From contig CAMAQW010000017.1 of assembly GCA_945860335.1 (NCBI GenBank), forward strand, positions 1-15,659: a stretch of 15,659 nt of DNA. The letters run 5' to 3'. The DNA is from Sediminibacterium ginsengisoli. Its GTDB lineage: Bacteria > Bacteroidota > Bacteroidia > Chitinophagales > Chitinophagaceae. A program made the position numbers and the translations under genes. Below the pieces are notes generated by a model. It did no database searches. It was not told where the DNA came from and was given only the letters and a program-made list of their open reading frames with translations. Positions 7,188-15,659 of this stretch are shown here, one piece after another (within the stretch, counting starts at the first letter, position 1; each line of letters opens with the position of its first letter).

Positions 7188-8582
7188 CTAAAAGTAAAGC
7201 CAGCTTAAGAGCGCAGAAGGCCAAACGCCTAGTATAACAATGAAAGCAGCCACAACAATCAATGCCGCCTTAAAGCCACCTGAAATTGGAAGTGTTTGGG
7301 GATCTCCCTCTTTAAAATACATGGCCTGAATCACTCTAAAGTAATAGTATACGCTTACCGCAGCTAAAAGCACGGCCACAATAATAAGCCAAAGTGCTCC
7401 TCCCGCTTGTAAAGCACCCGCTAATACATAGTACTTCGCAAAAAAACCAGCCGTTAACGGAATACCAGATAATGATAATAATGAAACAGTTGCTGCAAAA
7501 GCAAGTACAGGTTCTTTTTTAGCAAGACCGTTAAAGCCATCTAAAGTATAATCCTGTAATTTAATAAGCACCGCAAAAATGCTAATGGTAGCTGAACTGT
7601 ATGCAGCTGCATACAATAAGATACCTTCTTTTGCAATTTCTGTATTATTCGCATAAAGTGCAAAAAGCATAAAGCCAGCTTGAGCAATACTTGAATAAGC
7701 GAGCATACGTTTTACGCTCTGCTGAAATACAGCGGTAATATTTCCAACTAGTAAAGTTGTTACAATTGCAAAATCAACAATAATATGCCATGTAGGGCCA
7801 AGTATCGTATACTGATTTTCAAATACGCGAATAAATGCAAGCATACCTGCAGCCTTTACAATGGTAGACATAAATGAGGTAAACACACTTGGTGCCCCAT
7901 CATATACGTCGGGTGTCCAAAAATGAAAAGGAGCAGCTGATACTTTAAAAGACATAGAAGCAAATAATAACACAATACCTGCTACAAGTAGGAACGGTGG
8001 TTGCTGTGTTGCACTCACCACACCCCTTAAGCCATTGCTATGCACCATACCAAAATTACCGGTGGCACCATACATGAGTGCAATACCCATGAGCATAACA
8101 CCCGTAGAAAAAGAACCCATTAAAAAATATTTGAGCGACGCTTCGTTACTTTTTAAATTTCTTTTATCGGAACCGGTTAAAATATAAAGTGGAATTGATA
8201 AAATTTCTACCCCAATAAATAACATGAGTAGTCCATTAAATGAACTTAAAATAGCTACGCCACATAGGACAAAAAAGATAAGTGCAAAATACTCTGCCAC
8301 ATTAACGCCTACTTCTGTAATATCAGTTCCGCTTAATACTAAATAAATAAAGGTGGCACCGTAAGCAATACAGTTAAAAAACAAACCATAACGCTGTGTT
8401 ACAATTAAATCATGGGTATTGATATTAAATGAAAACAAATTGTTCATTTCCATTAAATTGGCAGCGAGTAAAAAAAGCACACCCGCTGTTGCAATATTTT
8501 TAATGATTGTTTTGTTGGTGGTAAAAATGCCACTAAACATCATCACAACACCCAGTAAAGCCGATACAATAATTGCGTTCAT
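7188..8582 (-). CDS. nuoN: NADH-quinone oxidoreductase subunit N
   Basis: NuoN is one of three antiporter-like subunits of the complex I membrane arm and provides a proton channel. The 464-residue, highly hydrophobic product carries the family's buried charges: Glu126 in GVEILSIPLY, Lys213 in SFKVSAAPFHFWTPDVY, Lys243 in the following helix and Lys383 in GFFAKYYVL. These match by position the functional residues of E. coli NuoN (E133, K217, K247, K395). Length is slightly below the roughly 480 of many homologues. It is the last gene of the cluster, six bases after nuoM, as expected for the conserved order. The gene begins at an ATG in an AT-rich leader with no Shine-Dalgarno site. Confidence 0.96.
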   Translation of the reverse strand: MNAIIVSALLGVVMMFSGIFTTNKTIIKNIATAGVLFLLAANLMEMNNLFSFNINTHDLIVTQRYGLFFNCIAYGATFIYLVLSGTDITEVGVNVAEYFALIFFVLCGVAILSSFNGLLMLFIGVEILSIPLYILTGSDKRNLKSNEASLKYFLMGSFSTGVMLMGIALMYGATGNFGMVHSNGLRGVVSATQQPPFLLVAGIVLLFASMSFKVSAAPFHFWTPDVYDGAPSVFTSFMSTIVKAAGMLAFIRVFENQYTILGPTWHIIVDFAIVTTLLVGNITAVFQQSVKRMLAYSSIAQAGFMLFALYANNTEIAKEGILLYAAAYSSATISIFAVLIKLQDYTLDGFNGLAKKEPVLAFAATVSLLSLSGIPLTAGFFAKYYVLAGALQAGGALWLIIVAVLLAAVSVYYYFRVIQAMYFKEGDPQTLPISGGFKAALIVVAAFIVILGVWPSALLSWLYF

Positions 8583-8588
8583 AAGAAA

Positions 8589-10022
8589 TTATTTTATAAC
8601 GAGTAAAGCGTTAACAGAATCTTTGGTTAAATCAATGAGTGGTTGCGGGTATACACCTAGCGCTATAACAGCTACAACAATTACAATCAGTACCCATTTG
8701 CTGTAAGCATTGATTTCGGTAGCATTTGTTGTAACAGCAGATACTTCGCCAAAAAGTACTTTTTGTACCATTTGAAGTGTATAAACAGCCCCTAATATAA
8801 TACTCACACCCGCAGCTGCAGCAATCCAAATATTATATTGGAATAGTCCATTAAATAATAAGAATTCACCAATAAATGCATTGGTTAATGGTAAAGCAAT
8901 ATTTGCAAATGCAAGCACCACAAATAAAATAGCCATGGTAGGCGCTTTTGTAGCCAGTCCACCCAGTTCCGATAATTTTCTAGTACCCAGTGTATTTTCG
9001 ATAGCATTAGCAAGTATCCAAAGTCCTATCACATTAATACCGTGGTTAAACATTTGCACTTGCACCCCCTGTAATCCAAGAGTACCACCCGCAAAAATAG
9101 CAGCGGCCATCAGTCCAATATGTGCAATAGAAGAATACGCAATTAAACGCTTGATATCATCCTGCTGCATTGCAATTAAAGAAGCGTATATCATACCCAC
9201 AACAGACAAAATAATAATTGGCATTTCAAATTGATTGGCAGCAAACGGAAACAGAGGTAACACCCAACGAATCACTGCAAATAATCCCATTTTAACCATC
9301 ACTCCACTTAACACCATGGTAGTAGCTGTTGGCGCCTGCTCGTAAGCATCGGGCTGCCAAGTATGTAAAGGAAAGATGGGCATTTTGATAGCAAAAGCAA
9401 TAAAAAACAAAAAGAAAGGAAGGGTTTCTTCACCACTTGTTAAATCCGTGTTGGTAAAAGAAGACCAAGCAAAACTTTGATCCTTGGTATGTAGGTATGC
9501 GATTAAAATACCAACGAGCATTAATAAAGAACCAATAAAAGTATAAATGAAAAATTTAAATGTAACCGCAATTCTTTTTTCGCCACCCCAAATAGAAGAC
9601 AAAAAGTACACCGGAATTAATGCGAGCTCCCAAAAGAAATAAAATAAAAGTGCATCCATAGAAACAAACACACCCATTAAACCTACTTGTGCAAGCGACA
9701 TAAGTGCATAAAAGGCACCTGGATTACTATAATTATTATTGCGGGTAGCAATTAATATAAGCGGCATGCTAATAGCCGTTAACAACACAAGCATTTTAGA
9801 CATACCATCAAGCGCTACGCTAAAACTTGCGCCAATGCTAGGCAACCAAGTGGCTTCAAACTGATGCATCGAAGCCGGCATGGCATAAATACCAATTACA
9901 GCAGTAAGCAAAGTAATGACCGATGCTACGATTGCCCAGTTACTTGCTGCCTTTTGGTCTTTAATAAAGAACCCTAAAATGCCTGCAACCAGCGGAATAA
10001 AAAGTAATAAAACAGGAATCAT
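8589..10022 (-). CDS. nuoM: NADH-quinone oxidoreductase subunit M
   Basis: NuoM is the central antiporter-like subunit of the proton-pumping arm. The 477-residue protein shows Glu132 in FFWELALIPVYF, Lys213 in AIKMPIFPLHTWQPDAY, Lys244 in VMVKMGLFAVIRW and Glu386 in FIGEFLLF. The two lysines are 31 residues apart, as in E. coli NuoM (K234, K265). A glutamate in the TM12 position instead of the lysine of NuoL and NuoN is the diagnostic difference that separates M from L and N. The QMFNHGINVIGLWILANAI segment is a lineage variant of the usual NHG motif. It sits between nuoL (40-base gap) and nuoN. No promoter was recognised in the 40-base gap. Confidence 0.97.
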   Translation of the reverse strand: MIPVLLLFIPLVAGILGFFIKDQKAASNWAIVASVITLLTAVIGIYAMPASMHQFEATWLPSIGASFSVALDGMSKMLVLLTAISMPLILIATRNNNYSNPGAFYALMSLAQVGLMGVFVSMDALLFYFFWELALIPVYFLSSIWGGEKRIAVTFKFFIYTFIGSLLMLVGILIAYLHTKDQSFAWSSFTNTDLTSGEETLPFFLFFIAFAIKMPIFPLHTWQPDAYEQAPTATTMVLSGVMVKMGLFAVIRWVLPLFPFAANQFEMPIIILSVVGMIYASLIAMQQDDIKRLIAYSSIAHIGLMAAAIFAGGTLGLQGVQVQMFNHGINVIGLWILANAIENTLGTRKLSELGGLATKAPTMAILFVVLAFANIALPLTNAFIGEFLLFNGLFQYNIWIAAAAGVSIILGAVYTLQMVQKVLFGEVSAVTTNATEINAYSKWVLIVIVVAVIALGVYPQPLIDLTKDSVNALLVIK

Positions 10023-10062
10023 ATCTTTTATTTAACGTAAATAGAACGGTTAAAATAATCTA

Positions 10063-11982
10063 CTAAAATATTTTATGAATAAAGCGCATAATGGTGCTGT
10101 CGTTAAACCAAATAATAATAAAGAGCACGAGTGCCATTACCATCATTAAAATATAACTACCCACTTGTCCACTTTGCAAGAGTCTAAATTGACGACTACC
10201 ATACCCTACTAATTTTCCAACACCATTTACAGCGCCATCAATGACTAATTTTTCAACACTATTTTTTAGAACCGATGCAAACCAATAAAGTGGTTTTACA
10301 ATAACAGTATCATAGAGCTCATCGATATACCATTTGTTTTCCAATACTTTTGCAATGCCAGTATTAGGCTCCGCATTTTCATATTTTTTAAACTTGGTAA
10401 TCGCATACACAATCACGATTAAAATAATGGTGGTTGCTGTACCCATTAAAATCCATTCGGTAGAAGCTTCTAGGTGGTGCGCATGCGTAAGTGCCTTTGA
10501 GCCTGCAAATACAGGTGCTAAAAAGTGTTCCAGCGCATGTGCGTTAGGAGCAAAAAGTTCAGGAATACCAATAAACCCAGCTACTACTGCAAAAAATGCA
10601 AGTACCATTAACGGAAGCGTCATCGCAATTGGACTTTCATGTAAATGCTCCTGTTGATGCGCCGTACCTCTAAAGTTTCCTAAGAAGGTGAGGCTATACA
10701 ATCTAAACATATAAAACGCAGTTAAAAGCGCACCACCCATACCTACATAATAGAAGATAGGGTTGGTTGCATAGGCTGCCATTAAAATTTCATCTTTAGA
10801 AAAGAAACCAGAAAACGGAGGCACGCCCGCAATGGCAATACATCCGAGTAAAAAAGTAAGATGTGTAATAGGTAACTTACTTTTGAGTCCACCCATTTTA
10901 GTGATGTCTTGTTCGTGGTGCATGGCATGAATAACAGAACCTGCTCCTAAAAACAAAAGGGCTTTAAAAAACGCGTGTGTCATTACATGAAACACAGCAC
11001 CGGTGTAAGCACCAACGCCTAAACCTAAAAACATATAACCGAGTTGACTTACGGTAGAGTATGCGAGTACTTTTTTAATATCATTTTGCTTAAGCGCAAT
11101 GGTGGCCGCAAAAATAGCAGTAGATAAACCAATGATGGCTACAAGGGTTTGTGTAGCAGGCGCCATGGTATATAAAATATTACTGCGCGCAATCATATAA
11201 ATACCAGCAGTAACCATGGTAGCCGCGTGTATAAGGGCAGACACTGGCGTAGGACCCGCCATGGCGTCTGGAAGCCAGGTGTACAAAGGAATTTGAGCAC
11301 TCTTACCCATCGCACCTACAAATAATAAAGTAGTGATGATAGTAATATCAGTAGCAGACAACTGACCTACGGCTGCAAAAACAGATGCATAAGAAACAGT
11401 ACCTAATTTAACAATGAGCCAAAATACAGCGAGTAAAAAACCGAGATCACCAATACGATTCATGATAAATGCTTTTTTAGCAGCCGCATTGTAATTGTTA
11501 TTCTTAAACCAAAATCCAATGAGTAAATAAGAACAAAGACCTACGCCTTCCCAACCAATAAACATCACCACATAGTTACCGCCTAACACAAGTAACAACA
11601 TCGAAAACACAAACAAATTTAAATAAGCAAAATACCTGCCAAAATGCATCGGCTCTTCTTCGTGCATATAGGCTGTCGAGTATAAATGGATCAAAAATCC
11701 AATACCCGTAATTATAAGTAAGAAAAGTGATGACAATGGATCCACTAAAAACTCAAATGGAATCACAAAACTGCCAACATGAATAAAATTAAAAAGTTGC
11801 ACGGTTGCACCGCCGCCATTTTTAACATCAAAAAACACCAATAAGCTTACTACAAAAGAAGCAAGCATGGCGCCAGACCCAATGATACCAATCATGGATT
11901 TAGACAACGACTTTCTGAGAAGTCCGTTAACCAGAAAACCGAGTAACGGAAAAAGGGGCACTAAATAAACAAGCTTACTCAT
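10063..11982 (-). CDS. nuoL: NADH-quinone oxidoreductase subunit L
   Basis: NuoL is the distal antiporter-like subunit of complex I. The 639-residue length is close to E. coli NuoL (613) and includes the extra C-terminal region that forms the lateral helix along the membrane arm, here about residues 545-600 beginning WYIDELYDTV. Key residues are Glu145 in FIGWEGVGLCSYLLIGFW, Lys227 in GKSAQIPLYTWLPDAM, Lys340 in THAFFKALLFLGAGS and Lys396 in GFFSKDEIL. The MNRIGDLGF and GPTPVSALIHAATMVTAG signatures are intact. A His-rich loop (HLH at 446-448 and HAHH at 500-503) lies between the late helices. The gene is seven bases after nuoK. All features point to a functional proton-channel subunit. Confidence 0.98.
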   Translation of the reverse strand: MSKLVYLVPLFPLLGFLVNGLLRKSLSKSMIGIIGSGAMLASFVVSLLVFFDVKNGGGATVQLFNFIHVGSFVIPFEFLVDPLSSLFLLIITGIGFLIHLYSTAYMHEEEPMHFGRYFAYLNLFVFSMLLLVLGGNYVVMFIGWEGVGLCSYLLIGFWFKNNNYNAAAKKAFIMNRIGDLGFLLAVFWLIVKLGTVSYASVFAAVGQLSATDITIITTLLFVGAMGKSAQIPLYTWLPDAMAGPTPVSALIHAATMVTAGIYMIARSNILYTMAPATQTLVAIIGLSTAIFAATIALKQNDIKKVLAYSTVSQLGYMFLGLGVGAYTGAVFHVMTHAFFKALLFLGAGSVIHAMHHEQDITKMGGLKSKLPITHLTFLLGCIAIAGVPPFSGFFSKDEILMAAYATNPIFYYVGMGGALLTAFYMFRLYSLTFLGNFRGTAHQQEHLHESPIAMTLPLMVLAFFAVVAGFIGIPELFAPNAHALEHFLAPVFAGSKALTHAHHLEASTEWILMGTATTIILIVIVYAITKFKKYENAEPNTGIAKVLENKWYIDELYDTVIVKPLYWFASVLKNSVEKLVIDGAVNGVGKLVGYGSRQFRLLQSGQVGSYILMMVMALVLFIIIWFNDSTIMRFIHKIF

Positions 11983-11989
11983 ATCCTAG

Positions 11990-12325
11990 TTAGTTTTTTA
12001 ATCTATTCAAGAAGTTAATATCTACACTATGTACATTTCTATACATCATAACAATAATGGCAAGTCCTACACTCACTTCTGCAGCTGCTACCACCATAAT
12101 AAAAAATACAAATAACTGCGCCTCAATACCAAGCATGGAGGTTTTGTCGGCAGCAAGTGCAGCGGTATTGTGCACTTTAGAAAATGCAACGAGTAGTAAA
12201 TTCACAGCGTTTAACATGAGCTCGATGCACATGAAAACGATGATGGCATTTCGACGTGTTAAAACCCCAACAATGCCAATGCTAAATAAAGCAAGACAGA
12301 GGTAGATATAATATTGAATAGGCAT
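11990..12325 (-). CDS. nuoK: NADH-quinone oxidoreductase subunit K
   Basis: NuoK is a small three-helix subunit whose two buried glutamates take part in proton transfer between the quinone site and the antiporter-like subunits. Both are visible: Glu35 in FMCIELMLNAVNLLLVAF and Glu83 in VVAAAEVSVGLAIIVMMYR, equivalent to E. coli E36 and E72. The protein is 111 residues against about 100 in E. coli. Most of the difference is a longer loop between helices 2 and 3 (about residues 50-68), which places the second glutamate 48 residues after the first instead of 36. It lies between nuoJ (21-base gap) and nuoL (seven-base gap). The ATG at 12325 precedes the first helix directly and is the natural start. 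Confidence 0.97.
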   Translation of the reverse strand: MPIQYYIYLCLALFSIGIVGVLTRRNAIIVFMCIELMLNAVNLLLVAFSKVHNTAALAADKTSMLGIEAQLFVFFIMVVAAAEVSVGLAIIVMMYRNVHSVDINFLNRLKN

Positions 12326-12346
12326 ATGCGAATACTTTAATGTTAA

Positions 12347-12850
12347 TTATGCTTTTTTACCAATGACAACTGCACCAACCATGGCGCTTAAAAACAACAC
12401 ACTACTAATTTCAAAAGGCACAACAAAATCGTTAAAGAGTGCCTTTCCTAAATTTTTAATGAGTCCAATTTCACCAGTACCCATGGTTACAGCTATATTG
12501 TTTAATTCATTTGCCTGCTTAACAAGCGATACCAACACCATTAAAAAACAGCCACCCGCAATAACACCGGCTAGTTTTAACCAATTGTTTTTTTGCGGCT
12601 CGGTAGATGCATTCAGGTTCATTAGCATGATCACAAACAAAAAGAGTACCATGATGGCACCTGCGTAAACGATTAGATTTACAATGGCTAAAAACTGTGC
12701 ATTTAATAAAATGTAATGACCAGAGATTGCAAAAAATACGGCAATGAGCCAAAGCACACTGTGCACCGGATTTTTACTAACCACCACCATCACTGCACTA
12801 AACAGTGCTAGTACGGTTAAAAAATAAAATAAGAATTGTGTAATACTCAT
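12347..12850 (-). CDS. nuoJ: NADH-quinone oxidoreductase subunit J
   Basis: NuoJ is a membrane subunit next to NuoK and NuoH. Its third helix carries a conserved bulge that changes conformation during turnover. In this 167-residue protein the helix is at about residues 57-76, with Tyr62 and Gly64 in NLIVYAGAIMVLFLFVIMLM. The N-terminal PVHSVLWLIAVFFAISGHYILL segment (28-49) is also characteristic. Five hydrophobic stretches are visible, as expected. The gene is 10 bases after nuoI and 21 before nuoK. Its length is close to the usual 160-200. Confidence 0.96.
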   Translation of the reverse strand: MSITQFLFYFLTVLALFSAVMVVVSKNPVHSVLWLIAVFFAISGHYILLNAQFLAIVNLIVYAGAIMVLFLFVIMLMNLNASTEPQKNNWLKLAGVIAGGCFLMVLVSLVKQANELNNIAVTMGTGEIGLIKNLGKALFNDFVVPFEISSVLFLSAMVGAVVIGKKA

Positions 12851-12860
12851 GCGTTCGTTA

Positions 12861-13397
12861 TTAATTTCTTTGACCCTTTGCTGCAGCGTATGCTTCAGGC
12901 TCGGTAACAGGATTAGGGATTAATAAATTATCTTTTCCATAAATAAAACCAGTGCGCGTAAAATTAGCAGGCGCAAAAGTTTCACTTAAATAAATAGCAT
13001 CTTTTGGACAAGCTTCTTCACAAAGGCTACAAAAAATACAACGCAGCATATTAATTTCATACTTAGCTGCATATTTTTCTTCGCGGTATAAATTTTCTTG
13101 ACCCACTTCACGCTCTGCAGCTTCCATGGTAATCGCTTCGGCAGGACAAGCCACCGCACATAAGCCACAAGCCGTGCAACGCTCTCTTCCTTCTTCGTCT
13201 CTATTTAAAACGTGAAGTCCTCTAAACACCGGACTAAACTCACGTTTTTGCTCTGGGTAACGGATGGTAGGCTGCTTTTTAAAAATGTGGCTAAATGTAA
13301 TAGCCATACCTTTTAAAATACTAGGAATGTAAAGGCGCTCCATAAATGTCATGGGCTTTCTGGATACTTCCTGTGCTCTATTGGTTAATGCCTGCAT
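12861..13397 (-). CDS. nuoI: NADH-quinone oxidoreductase subunit I (two [4Fe-4S] clusters)
   Basis: NuoI carries clusters N6a and N6b, which pass electrons towards the terminal cluster N2 near the quinone site. The 178-residue product has two ferredoxin-type CxxCxxCxxxCP motifs: Cys74, 77, 80 and 84 (CTACGLCAVACP), and Cys120, 123, 126 and 130 (CIFCSLCEEACP). Cross-coordination of the fourth cysteines is expected from the fold. An amphipathic N-terminal segment (about 20-40, LYIPSILKGMAITFSHIF) should lie on the membrane surface against NuoH. The RYPEQKREFSPVFRG segment before the first cluster is family-typical. It is 24 bases after nuoH and 10 before nuoJ. Confidence 0.97.
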   Translation of the reverse strand: MQALTNRAQEVSRKPMTFMERLYIPSILKGMAITFSHIFKKQPTIRYPEQKREFSPVFRGLHVLNRDEEGRERCTACGLCAVACPAEAITMEAAEREVGQENLYREEKYAAKYEINMLRCIFCSLCEEACPKDAIYLSETFAPANFTRTGFIYGKDNLLIPNPVTEPEAYAAAKGQRN

Positions 13398-13421
13398 AGC
13401 TAAATCAATTAATAATGAATG

Positions 13422-14474
13422 TTAAACCCCTGCTTTTAATAATATAAGTGCACCCGTAACAAGCATGTTAAATAGTGCAAGTGGAATCATTGTTTTCCAA
13501 CCCAAATTCATGAGTTGATCATATCTAAAACGTGGAACCGTCCAACGAATCCACATAAATACAAAAATGAAAATGGCAATTTTAATAAGTAACGCTGCTA
13601 CACCAATAAGTGCGGCAATGTTTGGAGCCAGTGTGCTTTCATCTAAAAACGGAACGTCAAAACCACCAAAATAAAGTGATGCCATAACTGCACTACTCAT
13701 AATCATATTGATATATTCCGAAAATAAATAGAAACCAAGTTTCATGGAAGAATACTCCTGGTGGTAACCAAAGTTTAATTCGTTTTCTGCTTCTGGTAAA
13801 TCAAATGGTGTTCTGTTACACTCTGCCAGTGCACAAACAAAAAAGATAATAAAACCAAGTGGCTGGTATACAATATTCCAGTAGCTACCTGCAGCCATTT
13901 GACCATCAACAATTGTTTTTAAACTAAGTGATCCAGAAAGCATTAACACTGCAATGAGTGAAAGGCCCATGGCAAGTTCATAACTAATGGCTTGTGATGC
14001 ACCACGAAGTGCCGCCATTAAAGAAAACTTATTGTTAGAGGCCCAACCACCAATCATCATACCATACACACCCATACTTACTACACCAAAAATGTATAAG
14101 ATACCAATATTGATATCTGCAATTTGTAAATCTATTTTGCGATCAAAGATTTCGATATGGCTGCTCCAAGGAATAACAGAACAAGTCATAAGTGCAGCTG
14201 TCATGGCAAGGCCTGGGCCTAACACAAACAATGCTTTATTAGAACTCGTAGGAATAATTTCTTCCTTCATGATGAGTTTTAATCCATCGGCAAAAGGTTG
14301 GAGTAGTCCAAAAGGTCCGGCCCTATTAGGTCCTGGACGGTCTTGTAATACAGCCGCCACTTTTCTTTCTGCAAAAGTGGTATATAATGCAATACCTAAA
14401 CTTGCAAACACAATGATTGCAATCAGTACTAATTTTTCGATGATTAAAAGCCAATCTACAGCAAGTAATGTCAT
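13422..14474 (-). CDS. nuoH: NADH-quinone oxidoreductase subunit H
   Basis: NuoH anchors the peripheral arm and forms much of the quinone-binding chamber and the start of the proton path. The 350-residue protein shows AERKVAAVLQDRPGPNRAG (about 35-53), FADGLKLIMKE (61-71), GASQAISYELAMGL (158-171), AECNRTPFDLPEAENEL (217-233) and the C-terminal WIRWTVPRFRYDQLMNLGWK (308-327). About eight hydrophobic helices are visible, and length is close to the usual 325-350. The ELNFGYHQEYSSMK variant replaces the more common ELV-G-YHTEYSGMK and is probably lineage-specific. The gene is 13 bases after nuoG. The MTLLAVDWLLIIEK start places the first helix directly after the initiator. Confidence 0.97.
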   Translation of the reverse strand: MTLLAVDWLLIIEKLVLIAIIVFASLGIALYTTFAERKVAAVLQDRPGPNRAGPFGLLQPFADGLKLIMKEEIIPTSSNKALFVLGPGLAMTAALMTCSVIPWSSHIEIFDRKIDLQIADINIGILYIFGVVSMGVYGMMIGGWASNNKFSLMAALRGASQAISYELAMGLSLIAVLMLSGSLSLKTIVDGQMAAGSYWNIVYQPLGFIIFFVCALAECNRTPFDLPEAENELNFGYHQEYSSMKLGFYLFSEYINMIMSSAVMASLYFGGFDVPFLDESTLAPNIAALIGVAALLIKIAIFIFVFMWIRWTVPRFRYDQLMNLGWKTMIPLALFNMLVTGALILLKAGV

Positions 14475-14487
14475 GTCTTGATCTAAT

Positions 14488-15531
14488 TTATAAAGATGAA
14501 TCTTTGTTTACTTCACTCACACTATGTATATCCATTAATAAATGCGGCGCACGTCCATCATTTACGGCAGCAAAAGTTTCGGTAGGCTTGTGCATACCCA
14601 CAGAACCTTGGTAGTGCCCTTGTGCAATAACAGAATGTCTATCAATTTCACGAGGTCCTTCAATAACCCAGTCCGATGTATTTTTAGTTTCGAAGCGGCA
14701 GGTATTACAAATCCAATCTTCTACTTCACCCCATTTGTCTTTACGAGCCGTTACGCGGTAAACTTCATCGCCTCTGTTCCAAAGGGTAACTTTACCAGCA
14801 CAGGTAGGACAGTCACGGTGTGCATCCATTGGTTTTAAAAACCAAACACGATTTTTAAAACGGAATGTTTTATCTGTTAACGCTCCTACTGGACAAACGT
14901 CAATAACGTTACCAATAAATTCGTTGTCTAAACTTTTTTCGATGAAGGTTGCAATTTGTGCATGGTCGCCTCTATCAAGTACACCATGAGAACGCTCTTT
15001 TGAAAGTTGGTCTGCAGTGTATACACAACGGTAACATAAAATACAACGCGTCATGTGTAATTGTATGTACGGACCTAAATCATGCTTTTTAAAAGTACGA
15101 CGCTCAAATTCGTAACGGGTACCTTCTTTACCATGGTCGTAACTTAAATCTTGTAAATGACACTCACCTGCCTGATCACAAATAGGACAATCAAGTGGAT
15201 GGTTGAGTAATAAAAACTCAACAACACCAGCGCGCGCATCAATCACTTTTTCGCTGGTAATATTTTTTACTTCCATACCATCCATAACAGTGGTTCGGCA
15301 AGAAGCAATCAGCTTAGGCATTGGGCGGGGGTCTTTTTCGGATCCCTTGCTTACTTCTACTAAACAGGTACGACACTTACCACCACTACCTTCTAGCTTG
15401 CTATAATAACACATAGCTGGTGGCGTAACGTCGCCTCCAATTTGTCTAGCAGCATTTAAAATTGTAGTACCCGCTGGCACTTCAATGGTAATGTTATCGA
15501 TGGTTACTTTAAAAAGTTGTTGTTCGGACAT
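14488..15531 (-). CDS. nuoG: NADH-quinone oxidoreductase subunit G, short Bacteroidota form
   Basis: NuoG relays electrons from the flavin subunit through several iron-sulfur clusters. The 347-residue protein has the 2Fe-2S ferredoxin-like domain with Cys41, 53, 56 and 78 (N1b). It also has the His-Cys3 site of N5 (His111, Cys115, 118, 124 in HPLDCPICDQAGEC) and the N4 site (Cys163, 166, 169 and 213). The large molybdopterin-oxidoreductase-like domain of E. coli NuoG (908 residues) is absent, which I recall as normal for Bacteroidota. What remains of that region is a short stretch with two CxxC pairs, Cys241/244 and Cys275/278. These do not match the N7 pattern because a third cysteine (position 248) is Val. 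They could bind zinc or a cluster. The gene follows nuoF by 11 bases and precedes nuoH by 13. Confidence 0.93.
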   Translation of the reverse strand: MSEQQLFKVTIDNITIEVPAGTTILNAARQIGGDVTPPAMCYYSKLEGSGGKCRTCLVEVSKGSEKDPRPMPKLIASCRTTVMDGMEVKNITSEKVIDARAGVVEFLLLNHPLDCPICDQAGECHLQDLSYDHGKEGTRYEFERRTFKKHDLGPYIQLHMTRCILCYRCVYTADQLSKERSHGVLDRGDHAQIATFIEKSLDNEFIGNVIDVCPVGALTDKTFRFKNRVWFLKPMDAHRDCPTCAGKVTLWNRGDEVYRVTARKDKWGEVEDWICNTCRFETKNTSDWVIEGPREIDRHSVIAQGHYQGSVGMHKPTETFAAVNDGRAPHLLMDIHSVSEVNKDSSL

Positions 15532-15542
15532 ACGTTACTTTA

Positions 15543-15659
15543 TTAAGCGGTTACTGGCACATGAATTGGATCTGCATAATGCGCTAAACCATAATTTTTT
15601 TCTTGTGCTTCGAGCGGATTGTTTACATGCCACTCAAATTCATCTCTAAAATGTCTAAT
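15543..15659 (-). CDS. nuoF: NADH-quinone oxidoreductase subunit F, C-terminal end (runs off right edge)
   Basis: The last 38 codons of an open frame entering from the right edge end in TAA at 15543-15545. They encode IRHFRDEFEWHV, then NNPLEAQEKNYGLAHYADPI and a short tail. A HFRDEF-type segment near the C terminus is typical of NuoF, the FMN- and NADH-binding subunit of complex I. The catalytic and cluster N3 regions lie outside the window, so the call rests on this segment and on the position directly upstream of nuoG, 11 bases away, which is the conserved order. Confidence 0.85.
   Translation of the reverse strand: MRHFRDEFEWHVNNPLEAQEKNYGLAHYADPIHVPVTA

Noticed and set aside
13987..14481. 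Plus-strand 164-residue open frame opposite nuoH
   Set aside because: It is fully antisense to nuoH, whose motifs are all intact; long antisense frames are common opposite hydrophobic genes.
14488..15531. NuoG as a truncated pseudogene because it lacks the large C-terminal domain
   Set aside because: Short NuoG proteins are, to my knowledge, usual in Bacteroidota, the frame is intact, and nuoH follows directly after the stop codon.

Overview
The window reads as a chromosomal segment of a Bacteroidota bacterium, probably near the Chitinophagales (inference). The evidence is a large secreted subtilase with a type IX secretion (T9SS) C-terminal sorting domain, two proteins with carboxypeptidase-regulatory-like folds typical of this phylum, matches to the Bacteroidota -7 promoter element (TAnnTTTG), mostly AT-rich leaders without Shine-Dalgarno sites, and a short NuoG of the kind known from Bacteroidota complex I.

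Layout, left to right. Positions 1-581 (minus) hold the N-terminal 193 residues of Mfd, the transcription-repair coupling factor, which runs off the left edge. Positions 678-1166 (minus) encode a small putative lipoprotein, followed by a likely intrinsic terminator built on a 21-base-period direct repeat. Divergent from it, on the plus strand, are a 1272-residue T9SS-targeted S8 protease (1240-5058) and a 245-residue exported protein with a carboxypeptidase-regulatory-like domain (5084-5821). The signal-peptide codons of the second gene carry a perfect 12-bp inverted repeat. This gene converges on, and overlaps by 23 bp, a MacB/FtsX-type ABC transporter permease (5799-7082, minus).

Positions 7188-15659 (minus) are the distal part of a respiratory complex I operon, transcribed right to left as nuoF (C-terminal 38 residues only), nuoG, nuoH, nuoI, nuoJ, nuoK, nuoL, nuoM and nuoN. 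Gaps between genes are 6-40 bases, with no promoter or terminator recognised inside, so they are most simply one transcript. NuoF and NuoG belong to the electron-input arm, NuoI carries electrons to the quinone site at the NuoH interface, and NuoH with J, K, L, M and N forms the proton-translocating membrane arm. The key charged residues and cluster cysteines are all present, so the operon looks functional.

No tRNA, rRNA, CRISPR array, insertion sequence or phage gene was recognised, and no stretch over 300 bases lacks a gene. I see no convincing new multi-gene system. The points most worth a second look are the hairpin in the signal-peptide codons, the promoter elements lying almost on start codons, the unassigned modules of the protease, and the paired CxxC motifs near the end of the short NuoG.
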